Positions 25,899 through 33,161 of a stretch of DNA of 33,966 bases are shown piece after piece. The DNA is from an uncultured Collinsella sp. Lineage in GTDB: Bacteria > Actinomycetota > Coriobacteriia > Coriobacteriales > Coriobacteriaceae. The stretch is from contig CAAEMX010000050.1 in the NCBI GenBank assembly GCA_900757185.1, forward strand, positions 1 to 33,966, read 5' to 3'. The notes beneath the pieces were generated by a model, which was not told where the DNA came from, made no database searches, and saw only the letters and a list, made by a program, of their open reading frames with translations. The position numbers were made by a program, and so were the translations under genes. The first letter of the stretch is position 1, and every line of letters begins with the position of its first letter.

Positions 25899-25910
25899 TG
25901 ACATATGTCA
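25899..25910. promoter_or_regulatory. Palindromic site 1 (TGACATATGTCA), downstream of the -10
   Basis: A perfect 12-bp palindrome between the -10 box and the ribosome-binding site of the minus-strand DUF134-NifX gene, around the expected transcription start. Its near copy is at 25951. Likely operator, perhaps for the encoded regulator itself (inference). Confidence 0.6.
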
Positions 25911-25915
25911 ACAAT

Positions 25916-25943
25916 AGAATAACGAACGTGCAGATTTACGCAA
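25916..25943 (-). promoter_or_regulatory. Promoter of the DUF134-NifX gene
   Basis: On the minus strand: TTGCGT (-35, 25938-25943), a 16-base spacer, then TATTCT (-10, 25916-25921). Expected start is near the palindrome at 25899. Palindromes lie on both sides of this promoter. Confidence 0.6.
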
Positions 25944-25950
25944 GAGATTT

Positions 25951-25964
25951 CTGGCATATGTCAG
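25951..25964. promoter_or_regulatory. Palindromic site 2 (CTGGCATATGTCAG), upstream of the -35
   Basis: Near-perfect 14-bp palindrome with one mismatched pair, sharing CATATGTCA with site 1. The two centres are 53 bp apart, close to five helical turns, so bound proteins would face the same side. It also lies ~90 bases before thyA, so it could affect that gene as well. Confidence 0.6.
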
Positions 25965-26050
25965 AAAACAAGGGCTTATGTTTGGGCTGTGGGGCCGCGT
26001 GCGCCTGGGCTACAATGAATCTCGCTTGTAGGCGACTGACAGGAGGGTCA

Positions 26051-26899
26051 ATGAGCAAGGCTGATCAACAGTTTGTAACCATGTGCCGCGATATTCTGGA
26101 CCGTGGCACCACCACCGAGGGCCAAAAGGTCCGTCCGGTGTGGGAGGACGGCACCCCTGCCTATACCATTAAAAACTTTGGCGTTACGGCACGCTATGAC
26201 CTGCGTGAGGAGTTTCCGGCGCTTACCCTGCGTCGTACGGCCCTCAAATCTGCCATGGATGAGATCCTATGGATCTATCAAAAGAAGTCCAATAACGTGC
26301 ATGACCTCAACAGCCATATTTGGGATGAGTGGGCCGACGAGACCGGCTCCATCGGCAAGGCCTACGGGTATCAGATTGGGCAGAAGAGCCATTATGCCGA
26401 GGGTGACTTCGATCAGATGGACCGCGTGCTGTACGACCTTAAGCATACGCCGTACAGCCGCCGCATCATGACCAACACGTACGTGTTTAGCGACCTATCC
26501 GAGATGCACCTGTATCCGTGCGCGTACAGCGTGACGTATAACGTGACGCAGCGCCCGCAGGATGACAAGCCCACGCTCAACATGATTCTCAACCAGCGCA
26601 GCCAGGACATTTTGGCTGCGAACAACTGGAATGTGTGCCAGTACGCCATTTTGCTGATGATGGTCGCGCAGTCGGTCGATATGATTCCCGGCGAGTTGCT
26701 GCATGTGATTGCCGATGCCCACATTTACGACCGTCATGTCGATATCGTCCGCGAGCTTATCGAGCGTCCGCAGTTTGCGGCGCCCAAGGTAACGCTTAAC
26801 CCCGATGTGCATGATTTCTATGCGTTTACGACCGACGACCTGATCGTCGAGGGTTATGAGCACGGCCCGCAGGTCAAGAACATCCCCATTGCGGTGTAG
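26051..26899 (+). CDS. thyA: Thymidylate synthase (ThyA type)
   Basis: Methylates dUMP to dTMP using methylene-tetrahydrofolate. 282 aa from ATG 26051, 4 bases after a full AGGAGG. The phosphate- and nucleotide-binding motifs NQRSQD and DAHIYDRH (Asp222) are intact, as is the N-terminal YTIKNFGVTARYDLREEFPALTLR. The active-site cysteine is Cys157 in MHLYPCAYSVTYNV. Most ThyA proteins have PCH at this place; here the residue after Cys is Ala. FolA follows directly, giving the dihydrofolate-recycling partner. A possible -10 (TACAAT, 26011-26016) precedes it. Identity firm; the variant active-site segment is noted as a finding. Confidence 0.93.
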   Translation: MSKADQQFVTMCRDILDRGTTTEGQKVRPVWEDGTPAYTIKNFGVTARYDLREEFPALTLRRTALKSAMDEILWIYQKKSNNVHDLNSHIWDEWADETGSIGKAYGYQIGQKSHYAEGDFDQMDRVLYDLKHTPYSRRIMTNTYVFSDLSEMHLYPCAYSVTYNVTQRPQDDKPTLNMILNQRSQDILAANNWNVCQYAILLMMVAQSVDMIPGELLHVIADAHIYDRHVDIVRELIERPQFAAPKVTLNPDVHDFYAFTTDDLIVEGYEHGPQVKNIPIAV

Positions 26900-26908
26900 G
26901 TGACGCGC

Positions 26909-27427
26909 ATGACGTGTAAGCTTTCTGCCATTGTCGCCGTGTGCGATGACTGGGGCATTGGGTGCGAGGGCGACATGGTGGTGTCCAATCGCGCCGACAT
27001 GCGCCATTTTGTGGCGTGCACCAAAGGGTGCCCGGTTATTATGGGACGCAAGACCCTGCTGAGTTTTCCCGGTGGGCGTCCGCTCAAGAACCGCCGCAAT
27101 ATCGTGCTCACGCGTGATGAGATCTTTGCTGCCGAGGGCGTCGACGTGGTGCATAGCGTCGACGAAGCGCTTGCCGTGGTTGCCGATGAGCCCGTTGCGT
27201 GGGTGATCGGCGGTGGCGAGGTGTATCGTCAGTTTTTGCCGTGCTGCGTGGAGGCCGAGGTCACGCATAACCACTGCGTCCATCCCGTGGACACGTACTT
27301 TCCCGACTTGGACGCCGATCCCGCGTGGGAGATTGCGCGGCGTGGCGGGGTTGCCACGATTGCCTCGGGCGAGGGTGACGAGGGTCTCGATTATGAGTTC
27401 GTGACGTATCGTCGCGTTGAGGCATAA
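26909..27427 (+). CDS. folA: Dihydrofolate reductase
   Basis: Reduces dihydrofolate with NADPH, regenerating the cofactor ThyA oxidises. 172 aa from ATG 26909, with AGGTGA 5 bases upstream and overlapping the thyA stop; GTG 26900 is an alternative in frame. Motifs: LSAIVAVCDDWGIG, the catalytic acid as Asp30 in SNRADMRHF, VIMGRKTLLSFPGGRPLKNRRNIVLTR, and WVIGGGEVYRQFL. The Pro-Trp of the usual active-site loop (E. coli P21-W22) is Val-Val here. Clearly DHFR, somewhat divergent. Adjacent to thyA, probably cotranscribed. Confidence 0.92.
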   Translation: MTCKLSAIVAVCDDWGIGCEGDMVVSNRADMRHFVACTKGCPVIMGRKTLLSFPGGRPLKNRRNIVLTRDEIFAAEGVDVVHSVDEALAVVADEPVAWVIGGGEVYRQFLPCCVEAEVTHNHCVHPVDTYFPDLDADPAWEIARRGGVATIASGEGDEGLDYEFVTYRRVEA

Positions 27428-27471
27428 ATCGCCTGGCGTGAACGGTATCATCGGGTTGATTGAATGCATGG

Positions 27472-27490
27472 GGCGGCGCTTAGCGTCGCC
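27472..27490 (+). terminator. Weak hairpin after folA
   Basis: GGCGGCGC (27472-27479) pairs with GCGTCGCC (27483-27490), one G-T pair, a three-base loop and then TCGTTTGG. GC-rich stem but a poor T-run. It probably marks the end of thyA-folA. A possible extended -10 (TGG TATAGA, 27496-27504) for the next gene lies just beyond. Confidence 0.4.
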
Positions 27491-27536
27491 TCGTTTGGTA
27501 TAGATGTGCTGTAAAGAAGGGTGCGGGCTGGCTGCT

Positions 27537-28451
27537 ATGACTGATGCCGTTGAGGTGCTGCGAATCGATTCGCTCGAGGACGAGCGGCTCGATGCCTACG
27601 TGCGACTGACCGAGCGTGAGCTGCGCTGCGTGCTGGAGCCGCAAAAGGGCATCTTCATTGCGGAAAGCGCCAAGGTCATTGAACGTGCGGTGCGCGCCGG
27701 ATACGAGCCGGTGAGCTTTCTGTTGGGCGAGCGCTGGCTCGATCAGATGATGCCGCTGTTTGAGCAGCTTGTCGTGCGCGAGGGAGCGGGTCCTGTTCCG
27801 GTGTTCGTGGCCTCTATGGAGCTCATGGAGCAGCTGACGGGTTTTAACGTGACGCGCGGTGCGCTCGCGGCATTCCGTCGCCCGCGTCAGATTCCGGTAG
27901 CCGAGTTCTTGGGCGGCGTCGTCGAGGCGGCGGGGGAGCGCCCGGTGCGTGTGTGCGTGCTCGAGGGTATTGTCGACCACACGAACGTGGGCGCGATTTT
28001 CCGCTCGGCTGCCGCATTGAATGTTGACGGTATTTTGGTCAGCCCTACGTGCTGCGATCCGCTGTATCGTCGTTCCGCCCGTGTGAGCATGGGCACGGTG
28101 TTTCAGGTGCCGTGGACTCGTATTGGCAGCGAGGCGCGCGTATGGCCGCATGATGGCCTGGCGGCGCTGCACAATGCCGGGTTTTCCTGTGCCGCCATGG
28201 CGCTGACGGACGATTCCGTTTCGCTGGACGATCCTGTGCTGCAGAAGATTGATCGCCTGGCTATTTTTATGGGTACCGAGGGCGCCGGCTTGGGCGCCAA
28301 GACCATTGCCGGCTGCGACCGAGCCGTGCGCATTCCGATGGCGCACGGGGTCGATTCGCTCAACGTGGCCGCGGCGAGCGCCGTCGCCTTTTGGCAGCTG
28401 TGCCCGCATGTGAGCAACGAGTACCACTACCAGCCGGGGCTGTATCACTAG
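27537..28451 (+). CDS. SpoU/TrmH-family RNA 2'-O-methyltransferase
   Basis: 304 aa from ATG 27537; an upstream in-frame ATG at 27504 adds MCCKEGCGLAA, which looks non-native and overlaps a possible -10 box. No strong ribosome-binding site supports either. N-terminal substrate-binding domain (RELRCVLEPQKGIFIAESAKVIERAV), then a SPOUT knot domain with the three SpoU motifs: DHTNVGAIFRSAAALNVDGIL, IFMGTEGAGL and RIPMAHGVDSLNVAAASAVAFW. These residues form the SAM-binding trefoil knot. The substrate (rRNA or tRNA position) cannot be inferred. Stands between thyA-folA and a MATE gene. Confidence 0.88.
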   Translation: MTDAVEVLRIDSLEDERLDAYVRLTERELRCVLEPQKGIFIAESAKVIERAVRAGYEPVSFLLGERWLDQMMPLFEQLVVREGAGPVPVFVASMELMEQLTGFNVTRGALAAFRRPRQIPVAEFLGGVVEAAGERPVRVCVLEGIVDHTNVGAIFRSAAALNVDGILVSPTCCDPLYRRSARVSMGTVFQVPWTRIGSEARVWPHDGLAALHNAGFSCAAMALTDDSVSLDDPVLQKIDRLAIFMGTEGAGLGAKTIAGCDRAVRIPMAHGVDSLNVAAASAVAFWQLCPHVSNEYHYQPGLYH

Positions 28452-28505
28452 GCAGATAGTTCGCACCGGGCTCTGGTTCGGGGCGTTTCGGCCGACGTCG
28501 GTCGG

Positions 28506-28514
28506 TGCTAAGCT
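28506..28514 (+). promoter_or_regulatory. Possible extended -10 ahead of the MATE gene
   Basis: TGC plus TAAGCT in the 125-base gap between the methyltransferase and the MATE gene. A short perfect palindrome (CCGACGTCGG) lies just before it. Weak match, offered because the same TGn-TA pattern recurs across the window. Confidence 0.25.
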
Positions 28515-28576
28515 GGTATTGGCTTTGGTCTTAAATTGCCGTTTTGTTGTTTGACGTACGCTGGTGGGGAGGGCGT

Positions 28577-29926
28577 GTGGCTAAGAAATCTACGGCTATC
28601 GATGTAACGCAGGGCGTTATTTGGCAGCAGCTGCTGTCGCTGTGCGTCCCTATCTTCTTTAGTTCGTTCTTTCAGCAGGCATACACGCTTATCGGTACCT
28701 ATATCGTCGGTCAGTTTGGCGGCAAGCTCGCGCTGGGTGGCATTCAGGCCACGATGGTGCTTACGGAGCTCTGCATTGGTTTTTGCGTCGGTGTTGGTGC
28801 TGGATGTGCCGTTATTACCGGCCAGTTTTTTGGTCAGCACGATGACGAGCGCTTGAGCCGATCGGTCCATACGGCCATGACGCTCGCGCTGGTGGGCGGC
28901 ATTGTCATTTCCATTCTGGGCATGGTGTTTGTCGAGCCGATGCTTGTGCTGATGAATACACCGCATGAGCTGCTGGCCGAGGGTGTGGCGTATGCCCGTT
29001 GTTACTTTGCCGCCATGTTTGCGGCGCTGCTGCTCAATATGGGGACGGCGTTGTTGCGCGCCGTGGGCGACACGCGCGGTCCGGCGGTCATTATTGCCTC
29101 CGGCTGCTTCGTCAACGTGGCGCTCGACATTCTCTTTGTCGCCGTGCTGCACATGGAAGCGCTGGGCTGCGGCATCGCGGTGGCGCTGACTATCTGCACC
29201 AATGCCACGATGATTGTGATCCGCATGATGCGCGCTCCGGGGGCGTGGCGGTTGTCGCTATCCAAACTCGGTATCGATCGCGGCATTTGCAAGAGCATGC
29301 TTTCGTGCGGTTTGCCGCTGGGCGTTCAGTCTGCGGCGTATTCGATTTCCAACGTTTTGATTCAGGTGTCGGTCAACTCGTTTGGAGCCGATGTCACGAC
29401 CGCTTGGGGTCTTTCCGGTCGCCTGGACGGCATTATCTGGATGGTGACCGAGGCGCTTGGTGTGTCGATTACTACGTTCTCGGCGCAGAACTTTGGTGCG
29501 CGCAATTACGATCGCATGCGAAAGGGATACCACACGTCGCTCGTGCTTTCATTTGTGCTTATCGGTGGCCTGTCTGCCGTGCTGCTGGTATTCTCGGGCC
29601 CGCTTTCGCGTCTGTTTATCGACGATGCCGCAATTTCGGCCTACACCACGACGATTCTTCATTTCATCGCGCCGTTCTACGCGATCTTCTCGATTATCGA
29701 AAACGCGTCCGGTTCCATCCGTGGCGCCGGCGTGAGCTTCCAGCCTATGATGCTCACGATTTTCGGCACGGTCGTGCTCCGCGTGGCGTGGGTGTTCGCG
29801 ATTATGCCGCTCGACCCCTCGCTCGAGCATCTGCTGCTGGTCTACCCCGTAACCTGGGTAATCACCGCCACGATGTTCACCGTCTACCATCACAGCGGCA
29901 ACTGGCTAGGCCGCGCCACTGTCTAG
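28577..29926 (+). CDS. MATE family efflux transporter
   Basis: 449 aa integral membrane protein predicted to export organic cations or drugs in exchange for Na+ or H+. I choose GTG 28577 (VAKKSTAIDVTQGVIWQQLLSLCVPIFF), which has GGGGAGGG upstream; an ATG at 28544 would add a short, unsupported lead. Typical MATE features: ~12 hydrophobic segments in two similar halves, the N-terminal IWQQLLSLCVPIFFSSFFQQAYTLIGTYIVGQFGG, MGTALLRAVGDTRGP in the first half, and ENASGSIRGAGVSFQPM at the equivalent place in the second. The substrate is unknown. Ends in an inverted repeat shared with the convergent cobalamin gene. Confidence 0.92.
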   Translation: MAKKSTAIDVTQGVIWQQLLSLCVPIFFSSFFQQAYTLIGTYIVGQFGGKLALGGIQATMVLTELCIGFCVGVGAGCAVITGQFFGQHDDERLSRSVHTAMTLALVGGIVISILGMVFVEPMLVLMNTPHELLAEGVAYARCYFAAMFAALLLNMGTALLRAVGDTRGPAVIIASGCFVNVALDILFVAVLHMEALGCGIAVALTICTNATMIVIRMMRAPGAWRLSLSKLGIDRGICKSMLSCGLPLGVQSAAYSISNVLIQVSVNSFGADVTTAWGLSGRLDGIIWMVTEALGVSITTFSAQNFGARNYDRMRKGYHTSLVLSFVLIGGLSAVLLVFSGPLSRLFIDDAAISAYTTTILHFIAPFYAIFSIIENASGSIRGAGVSFQPMMLTIFGTVVLRVAWVFAIMPLDPSLEHLLLVYPVTWVITATMFTVYHHSGNWLGRATV

Positions 29927-29952
29927 CCATTGGGGACGTCCGCAATGGCTAG
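29923..29952. terminator. Inverted repeat containing both convergent stop codons
   Basis: CTAGCCATTG (29923-29932) and its exact complement (29943-29952) around a 10-base loop that itself contains the palindrome GGACGTCC. The left arm holds the TAG of the MATE gene and the right arm the TAG of the cobalamin gene. No T-run on either side. Likely a bidirectional transcript-end structure. Confidence 0.6.
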
Positions 29953-30434
29953 TATTCGATGCCTTGGCGGGCTAGGAGGCCTTCGTCGAAGTAGTGTTTG
30001 ATGGGACGCATTTCGGTTGCTAGGTCGGCAAGGTCGGCGAGGGGCAGCAAGCCGCGGCCGGTGAGCACGAGCTCTGTGGTGGTCGGTTTCATCGCAATCA
30101 ACGCTTCGACATCTTCGCGCGTCACAAAGCCCCGTCGCATGGCTTCTCCCAGTTCATCCAAGATCAGCATGTCTACCTGGCTAATCTGCTCGCGTGCGAG
30201 CTCCATGATCTGCGCGGCGCAAGTCTCGGGCGTGTCGCGGTCGGCCTGTACGATGCGTAGCCCCAGACGCGGCGCGGCATCGTGTTCGGCGCAGTGCAGC
30301 TTCTTTGCAAATTGCAGCATAAGTACGTTGAGCCCATAACCTGTGGCGCGCAAAGCCAGCCCCAAGGCGGCCGTGGTTTTGCCCTTGCCGTCGCCCGTGT
30401 AGATTTGAACCTTGCCGACTTCCAGTGATGCCAT
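29949..30434 (-). CDS. Cob(I)alamin adenosyltransferase (CobA/CobO/BtuR type)
   Basis: 161 aa enzyme that transfers the adenosyl group of ATP to reduced cobalamin, forming coenzyme B12. P-loop variant GDGKGKTTA at residues 14-22 after VQIYTG; MLQFAKKLHCAEHD; the LILDELGEAMRRGFV acidic motif; and the C-terminal LVLTGRGLLPLADLADLATEMRPIKHYFDEGLLARQGIEY, which is diagnostic of the family. Slightly shorter than the ~195 aa enterobacterial enzyme, lacking part of its N-terminus. No other cobalamin genes are nearby, so it may serve salvage. Transcribed divergently from ftsH. Confidence 0.9.
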   Translation of the reverse strand: MASLEVGKVQIYTGDGKGKTTAALGLALRATGYGLNVLMLQFAKKLHCAEHDAAPRLGLRIVQADRDTPETCAAQIMELAREQISQVDMLILDELGEAMRRGFVTREDVEALIAMKPTTTELVLTGRGLLPLADLADLATEMRPIKHYFDEGLLARQGIEY

Positions 30435-30526
30435 CTCTGTCCTTTCGTGCTCGGCGTCGGTTTATCGCCGTCCTGGTTGGGTATTCTAGAAAGCATTATC
30501 AACCCCAGTAGATGGAGTTCAAGCAG

Positions 30527-32419
30527 ATGGAGATGGATGACAACAAACGTAGACGGAATATGATTCTCTACGTGCTCATCGCCTTCGTCGTCTACCTCGT
30601 GCTCTCGACCGTTCTGTTCCCCAACATCGGTCACACGCAGCAGATTACGAAGACCGATTATTCGACGTTTGTCAAAGCGCTCGATAAGAAGAGCGTCGAC
30701 AAGGTCGAGTACAACACAGACGATTACACGATTTATTACACCAAGAAGGGCGAGGACGAGAACATCGCCTACAAGACGACCGGTGTGCCGAATGACGCGG
30801 GCTTTACCGATCGCGTGCTTGAATCTGGCGCTTCGCTGGAGTCGGTCGTTCCCGATAAAAACTCGGGTTTGATGACCTACTACCTGCTCACGCTTATTCT
30901 GCCCATGGCGATTTTCTTCCTCATCGGTTGGTGGCTCAACCGCCGCATGAAGAAGGCTATGGGCGATGACGGCCCGTCGATGAACTTTGGCGGCGGCGGT
31001 TTTGGCGGCGGCGGACTGGGTAAGTCCGGCGCGCGCGTGATCGCCTCCAAGGACGTGGGCGTGACCTTTAAGGACGTCGCCGGCCAGGAAGAGGCCAAGG
31101 AGTCTCTCAAGGAGGTCGTCGACTTTCTGGAGAAGCCGCAGCGCTACGAGGAGATCGGCGCCAAGCTGCCGCGCGGTGCTCTCCTTGTTGGCCCTCCGGG
31201 TACCGGTAAGACCTTGCTTGCCAAGGCCGTTGCCGGCGAGGCGGGCGTGCCGTTCTTTAGCATTTCTGGTTCTGAGTTTGTTGAGATGTTCGTCGGCCGT
31301 GGTGCCGCTAAGGTTCGCGATCTGTTTAAGCAGGCCAAGGAAAAGGCCCCGTGCATCGTCTTTATCGATGAGATCGATACCATCGGTAAGAAGCGTGACG
31401 GCGGTGGCTTTAGCGGCAACGACGAACGCGAACAGACGCTCAATCAGTTGCTGACCGAGATGGATGGCTTCGATAACCACAAGGGTATTGTCGTTCTCGC
31501 TGCCACCAACCGTCCCGATAGCCTTGACCCGGCCCTGCTGCGCCCCGGCCGCTTTGACCGCCGTATTCCCGTTGAGCTGCCCGACCTGACCGGACGTAAG
31601 AACATTCTTGAGCTTCACGCCAAGAGTGTGAAGACCGAGCCGCCGATCGATCTGACCGCGATTGCCCGCGCCACGCCCGGAGCCTCGGGCGCCGACCTGG
31701 CCAATATCATCAACGAGGGCGCCCTGCGCGCCGTTCGCGAGGGTCGCAAGCGTGCAACCCAGGACGACTTCGAGGAGTCGGTGGAGGTCGTCATCGCCGG
31801 CCAGCAGCGTAAGTCCACGGTGCTGTCCGATCACGAGAAACAGGTCGTGTCCTATCACGAGATCGGCCATGCCATCGTTGCCGCTCGCCAGAAGGGCTCT
31901 GCGCCGGTTACCAAGATCACCATCGTGCCGCGTACGAGCGGTGCTCTGGGCTACACCATGCAGGTCGAGGAGGATGAGCGCTTCCTGACCACGCGCCAGG
32001 AAGTCCTGGACAAGCTCGCCGTCTACTGCGGCGGACGTGCTGCCGAGGAGCTGATCTTTGGCGAGATGACGACTGGCGCGGCCAATGATATCGAGCAGGC
32101 CACCAAGCTCGCCCGCAACATGGTGACGCGCTTTGGTATGTCGGATGAGTTTGGCATGATGGCGCTCGGTACCGTACAGAATGCCTACCTTAACCAAGAC
32201 ACGTCGCTCACCTGCGCCCCCGGTACGGCCGAGCGCGTCGACGCGATCGTCGCCAAGCTGATCGAGGATGCGCACGATCGCGCCCTGCAGATCCTCAAGG
32301 AGAACAAGTTTAAGCTCCATGAGCTGGCTCGTTATCTGTACAAGAAGGAGACCATCACGGGCGAGGAGTTTATGAATCTCCTCACGCGTGAGAATCCGCT
32401 GATGCCAAAGCAGCAGTAA
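30527..32419 (+). CDS. ftsH: ATP-dependent zinc metalloprotease FtsH
   Basis: Membrane-anchored AAA+ protease that degrades damaged or unassembled membrane proteins and some regulators. I choose ATG 30527 (630 aa), preceded by GGAG at 9 bases; ATG 30512 and 30533 are possible. Two transmembrane segments (ILYVLIAFVVYLVLSTVLF and YYLLTLILPMAIFFLIGWWL) flank an extracytoplasmic domain, followed by a Gly-rich linker. AAA motifs: GPPGTGKT from Gly222, FIDEIDTIG and the SRH LLRPGRFDRRI. Zinc site HEIGH at 444-448 (usual form HEAGH). Divergent from the cobalamin gene across a 92-base gap (30435-30526). Confidence 0.97.
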   Translation: MEMDDNKRRRNMILYVLIAFVVYLVLSTVLFPNIGHTQQITKTDYSTFVKALDKKSVDKVEYNTDDYTIYYTKKGEDENIAYKTTGVPNDAGFTDRVLESGASLESVVPDKNSGLMTYYLLTLILPMAIFFLIGWWLNRRMKKAMGDDGPSMNFGGGGFGGGGLGKSGARVIASKDVGVTFKDVAGQEEAKESLKEVVDFLEKPQRYEEIGAKLPRGALLVGPPGTGKTLLAKAVAGEAGVPFFSISGSEFVEMFVGRGAAKVRDLFKQAKEKAPCIVFIDEIDTIGKKRDGGGFSGNDEREQTLNQLLTEMDGFDNHKGIVVLAATNRPDSLDPALLRPGRFDRRIPVELPDLTGRKNILELHAKSVKTEPPIDLTAIARATPGASGADLANIINEGALRAVREGRKRATQDDFEESVEVVIAGQQRKSTVLSDHEKQVVSYHEIGHAIVAARQKGSAPVTKITIVPRTSGALGYTMQVEEDERFLTTRQEVLDKLAVYCGGRAAEELIFGEMTTGAANDIEQATKLARNMVTRFGMSDEFGMMALGTVQNAYLNQDTSLTCAPGTAERVDAIVAKLIEDAHDRALQILKENKFKLHELARYLYKKETITGEEFMNLLTRENPLMPKQQ

Positions 32420-32437
32420 GGCTGCCTGCGCAGTGTC

Positions 32438-32476
32438 GAACGCCCCATTTGAGTGTCTATCTCAAATGGGGCGTTC
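32438..32476 (+). terminator. Intrinsic terminator of ftsH
   Basis: A 16-bp perfect stem (32438-32453 with 32461-32476; left arm begins GAACGCCCC) and a 7-base loop. The 3' side is CTGCTTG, a poor T-run, but the stem is strong. It lies 18 bases after the ftsH stop, and the next gene's ribosome-binding site follows 5 bases later. Confidence 0.7.
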
Positions 32477-32494
32477 TGCTTGAGGGAGATGCAA

Positions 32495-32956
32495 ATGAAG
32501 ATCGTGGTGAGTGCCTGCTTGATGGGCGAGAGCTGCAAGTATAACGGACTTGACAATTACCATCGCAAGCTGGTCGAGGCTTGCGAGCGTACGGGGACCG
32601 AGGTCCTGCTGATGTGCCCCGAGGTTTTTGGCGGTCTGCCTACGCCGCGCAAGCCATCCGAGATTGTGGACGGTGAGGTCCGTACCTGCGAGGGTGCCTC
32701 GGTCGATCGCGAGTTTCGCCTAGGTGCCCAGCGTGCGCTCGATATGTGCGAGCACTTTGGCGGCCCGTCCGAGATCGCTGCGTGCGTCTTACAGGACCGT
32801 AGCCCCTCGTGCGGTGCGGGTCGCGTCTACGATGGCACCTTTAGCGGTACGCTCACCGCGGGCAACGGTGTTTTTGTCGATCTGCTGCTGCGTCACGGGT
32901 ACCGTGTGATTCCGGCTAGCGAGTTCGATCCCAGCATGCTGGAACATTGTCCATAG
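32495..32956 (+). CDS. DUF523 family protein
   Basis: 153 aa from ATG 32495, where GAGGGAG lies 6 bases upstream. It shows the DUF523 pattern: VSACLMGESCKYNG near the start, LLMCPEVFGGLPTPRKPSEI, and LQDRSPSCGAGRVYDGTFSGTLTAGNGVF with the conserved SPSCG cysteine. The Cys positions suggest metal or cluster binding; the function of the family is not established. Last recognisable core gene before the mobile-element scar. Confidence 0.9.
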   Translation: MKIVVSACLMGESCKYNGLDNYHRKLVEACERTGTEVLLMCPEVFGGLPTPRKPSEIVDGEVRTCEGASVDREFRLGAQRALDMCEHFGGPSEIAACVLQDRSPSCGAGRVYDGTFSGTLTAGNGVFVDLLLRHGYRVIPASEFDPSMLEHCP

Positions 32957-33060
32957 CACTCGAACCCAACACTTCCTCACGGGTGACCGTTTTGGCATCA
33001 TCCGTGAAGTTGATATTGAGTACGACCCGGTCATCAAGGACGTAGACCGAGTTGACAGGC
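32953..33060 (-). pseudogene. C-terminal fragment of a large serine recombinase
   Basis: Read on the minus strand, VNSVYVLDDRVVLNINFTDDAKTVTREEVLG matches the C-terminal end of TnpX/Tn4451-like large serine recombinases (pattern VNxVYxYDDKxVLTFNYKDGTKTVTLxEV). Only ~36 codons survive. The upstream residues (AAGRGCLGAAP) do not fit the family, so the breakpoint is near 33060. Its reading frame runs into the DUF523 3' end before a stop. Evidence of a lost integrative or transposable element. Confidence 0.6.
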
Positions 33061-33161
33061 GCCGCACCCAGGCAGCCCCTCCCCGCGGCCCTCGCGCAGG
33101 AACGCGTACACGGTCCTCTCGTCTCTTGCGCCCCCCGGAACTGTCCACATCAGTGTAGCCA
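33061..33161. other. Unassigned spacer inside the mobile-element scar
   Basis: About 100 GC-rich bases between the recombinase and transposase remnants. A minus-strand stretch reads ERTVYAFLREGRGEGL, which loosely recalls the start of IS3-family OrfB proteins, but it is short and not a safe call. There is no intact gene anywhere in 32957-33502. Confidence 0.35.

Noticed and set aside
25015..25917. Plus-strand open frame of ~300 codons opposite the DUF134-NifX gene
   Set aside because: Hydrophobic Val/Ala composition is the antisense image of the His/Asp/Gly codons. The minus-strand gene has clear domains, a promoter and AAGGAG.
25958..26050. In-frame upstream extension of thyA (MSENKGLCLGCGAACAW..., 31 codons) with a CxxCxxxC pattern
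   Set aside because: The ATG at 25958 lies inside palindrome 2 and has no ribosome-binding site, whereas ATG 26051 has AGGAGG. The Cys pattern is not a ThyA feature. A leader peptide cannot be fully excluded.
30173..32320. Very long minus-strand open frame (~715 codons) opposite ftsH
   Set aside because: Antisense shadow of a high-GC gene. It has no family motifs of its own, and its downstream part overlaps the real cobalamin adenosyltransferase in another frame.
33061..33161. Minus-strand ERTVYAFLREGRGEGL as the start of an IS3 OrfB
   Set aside because: Too short and only loosely similar; orientation opposite to the clear IS3 remnant. Left as unassigned spacer.
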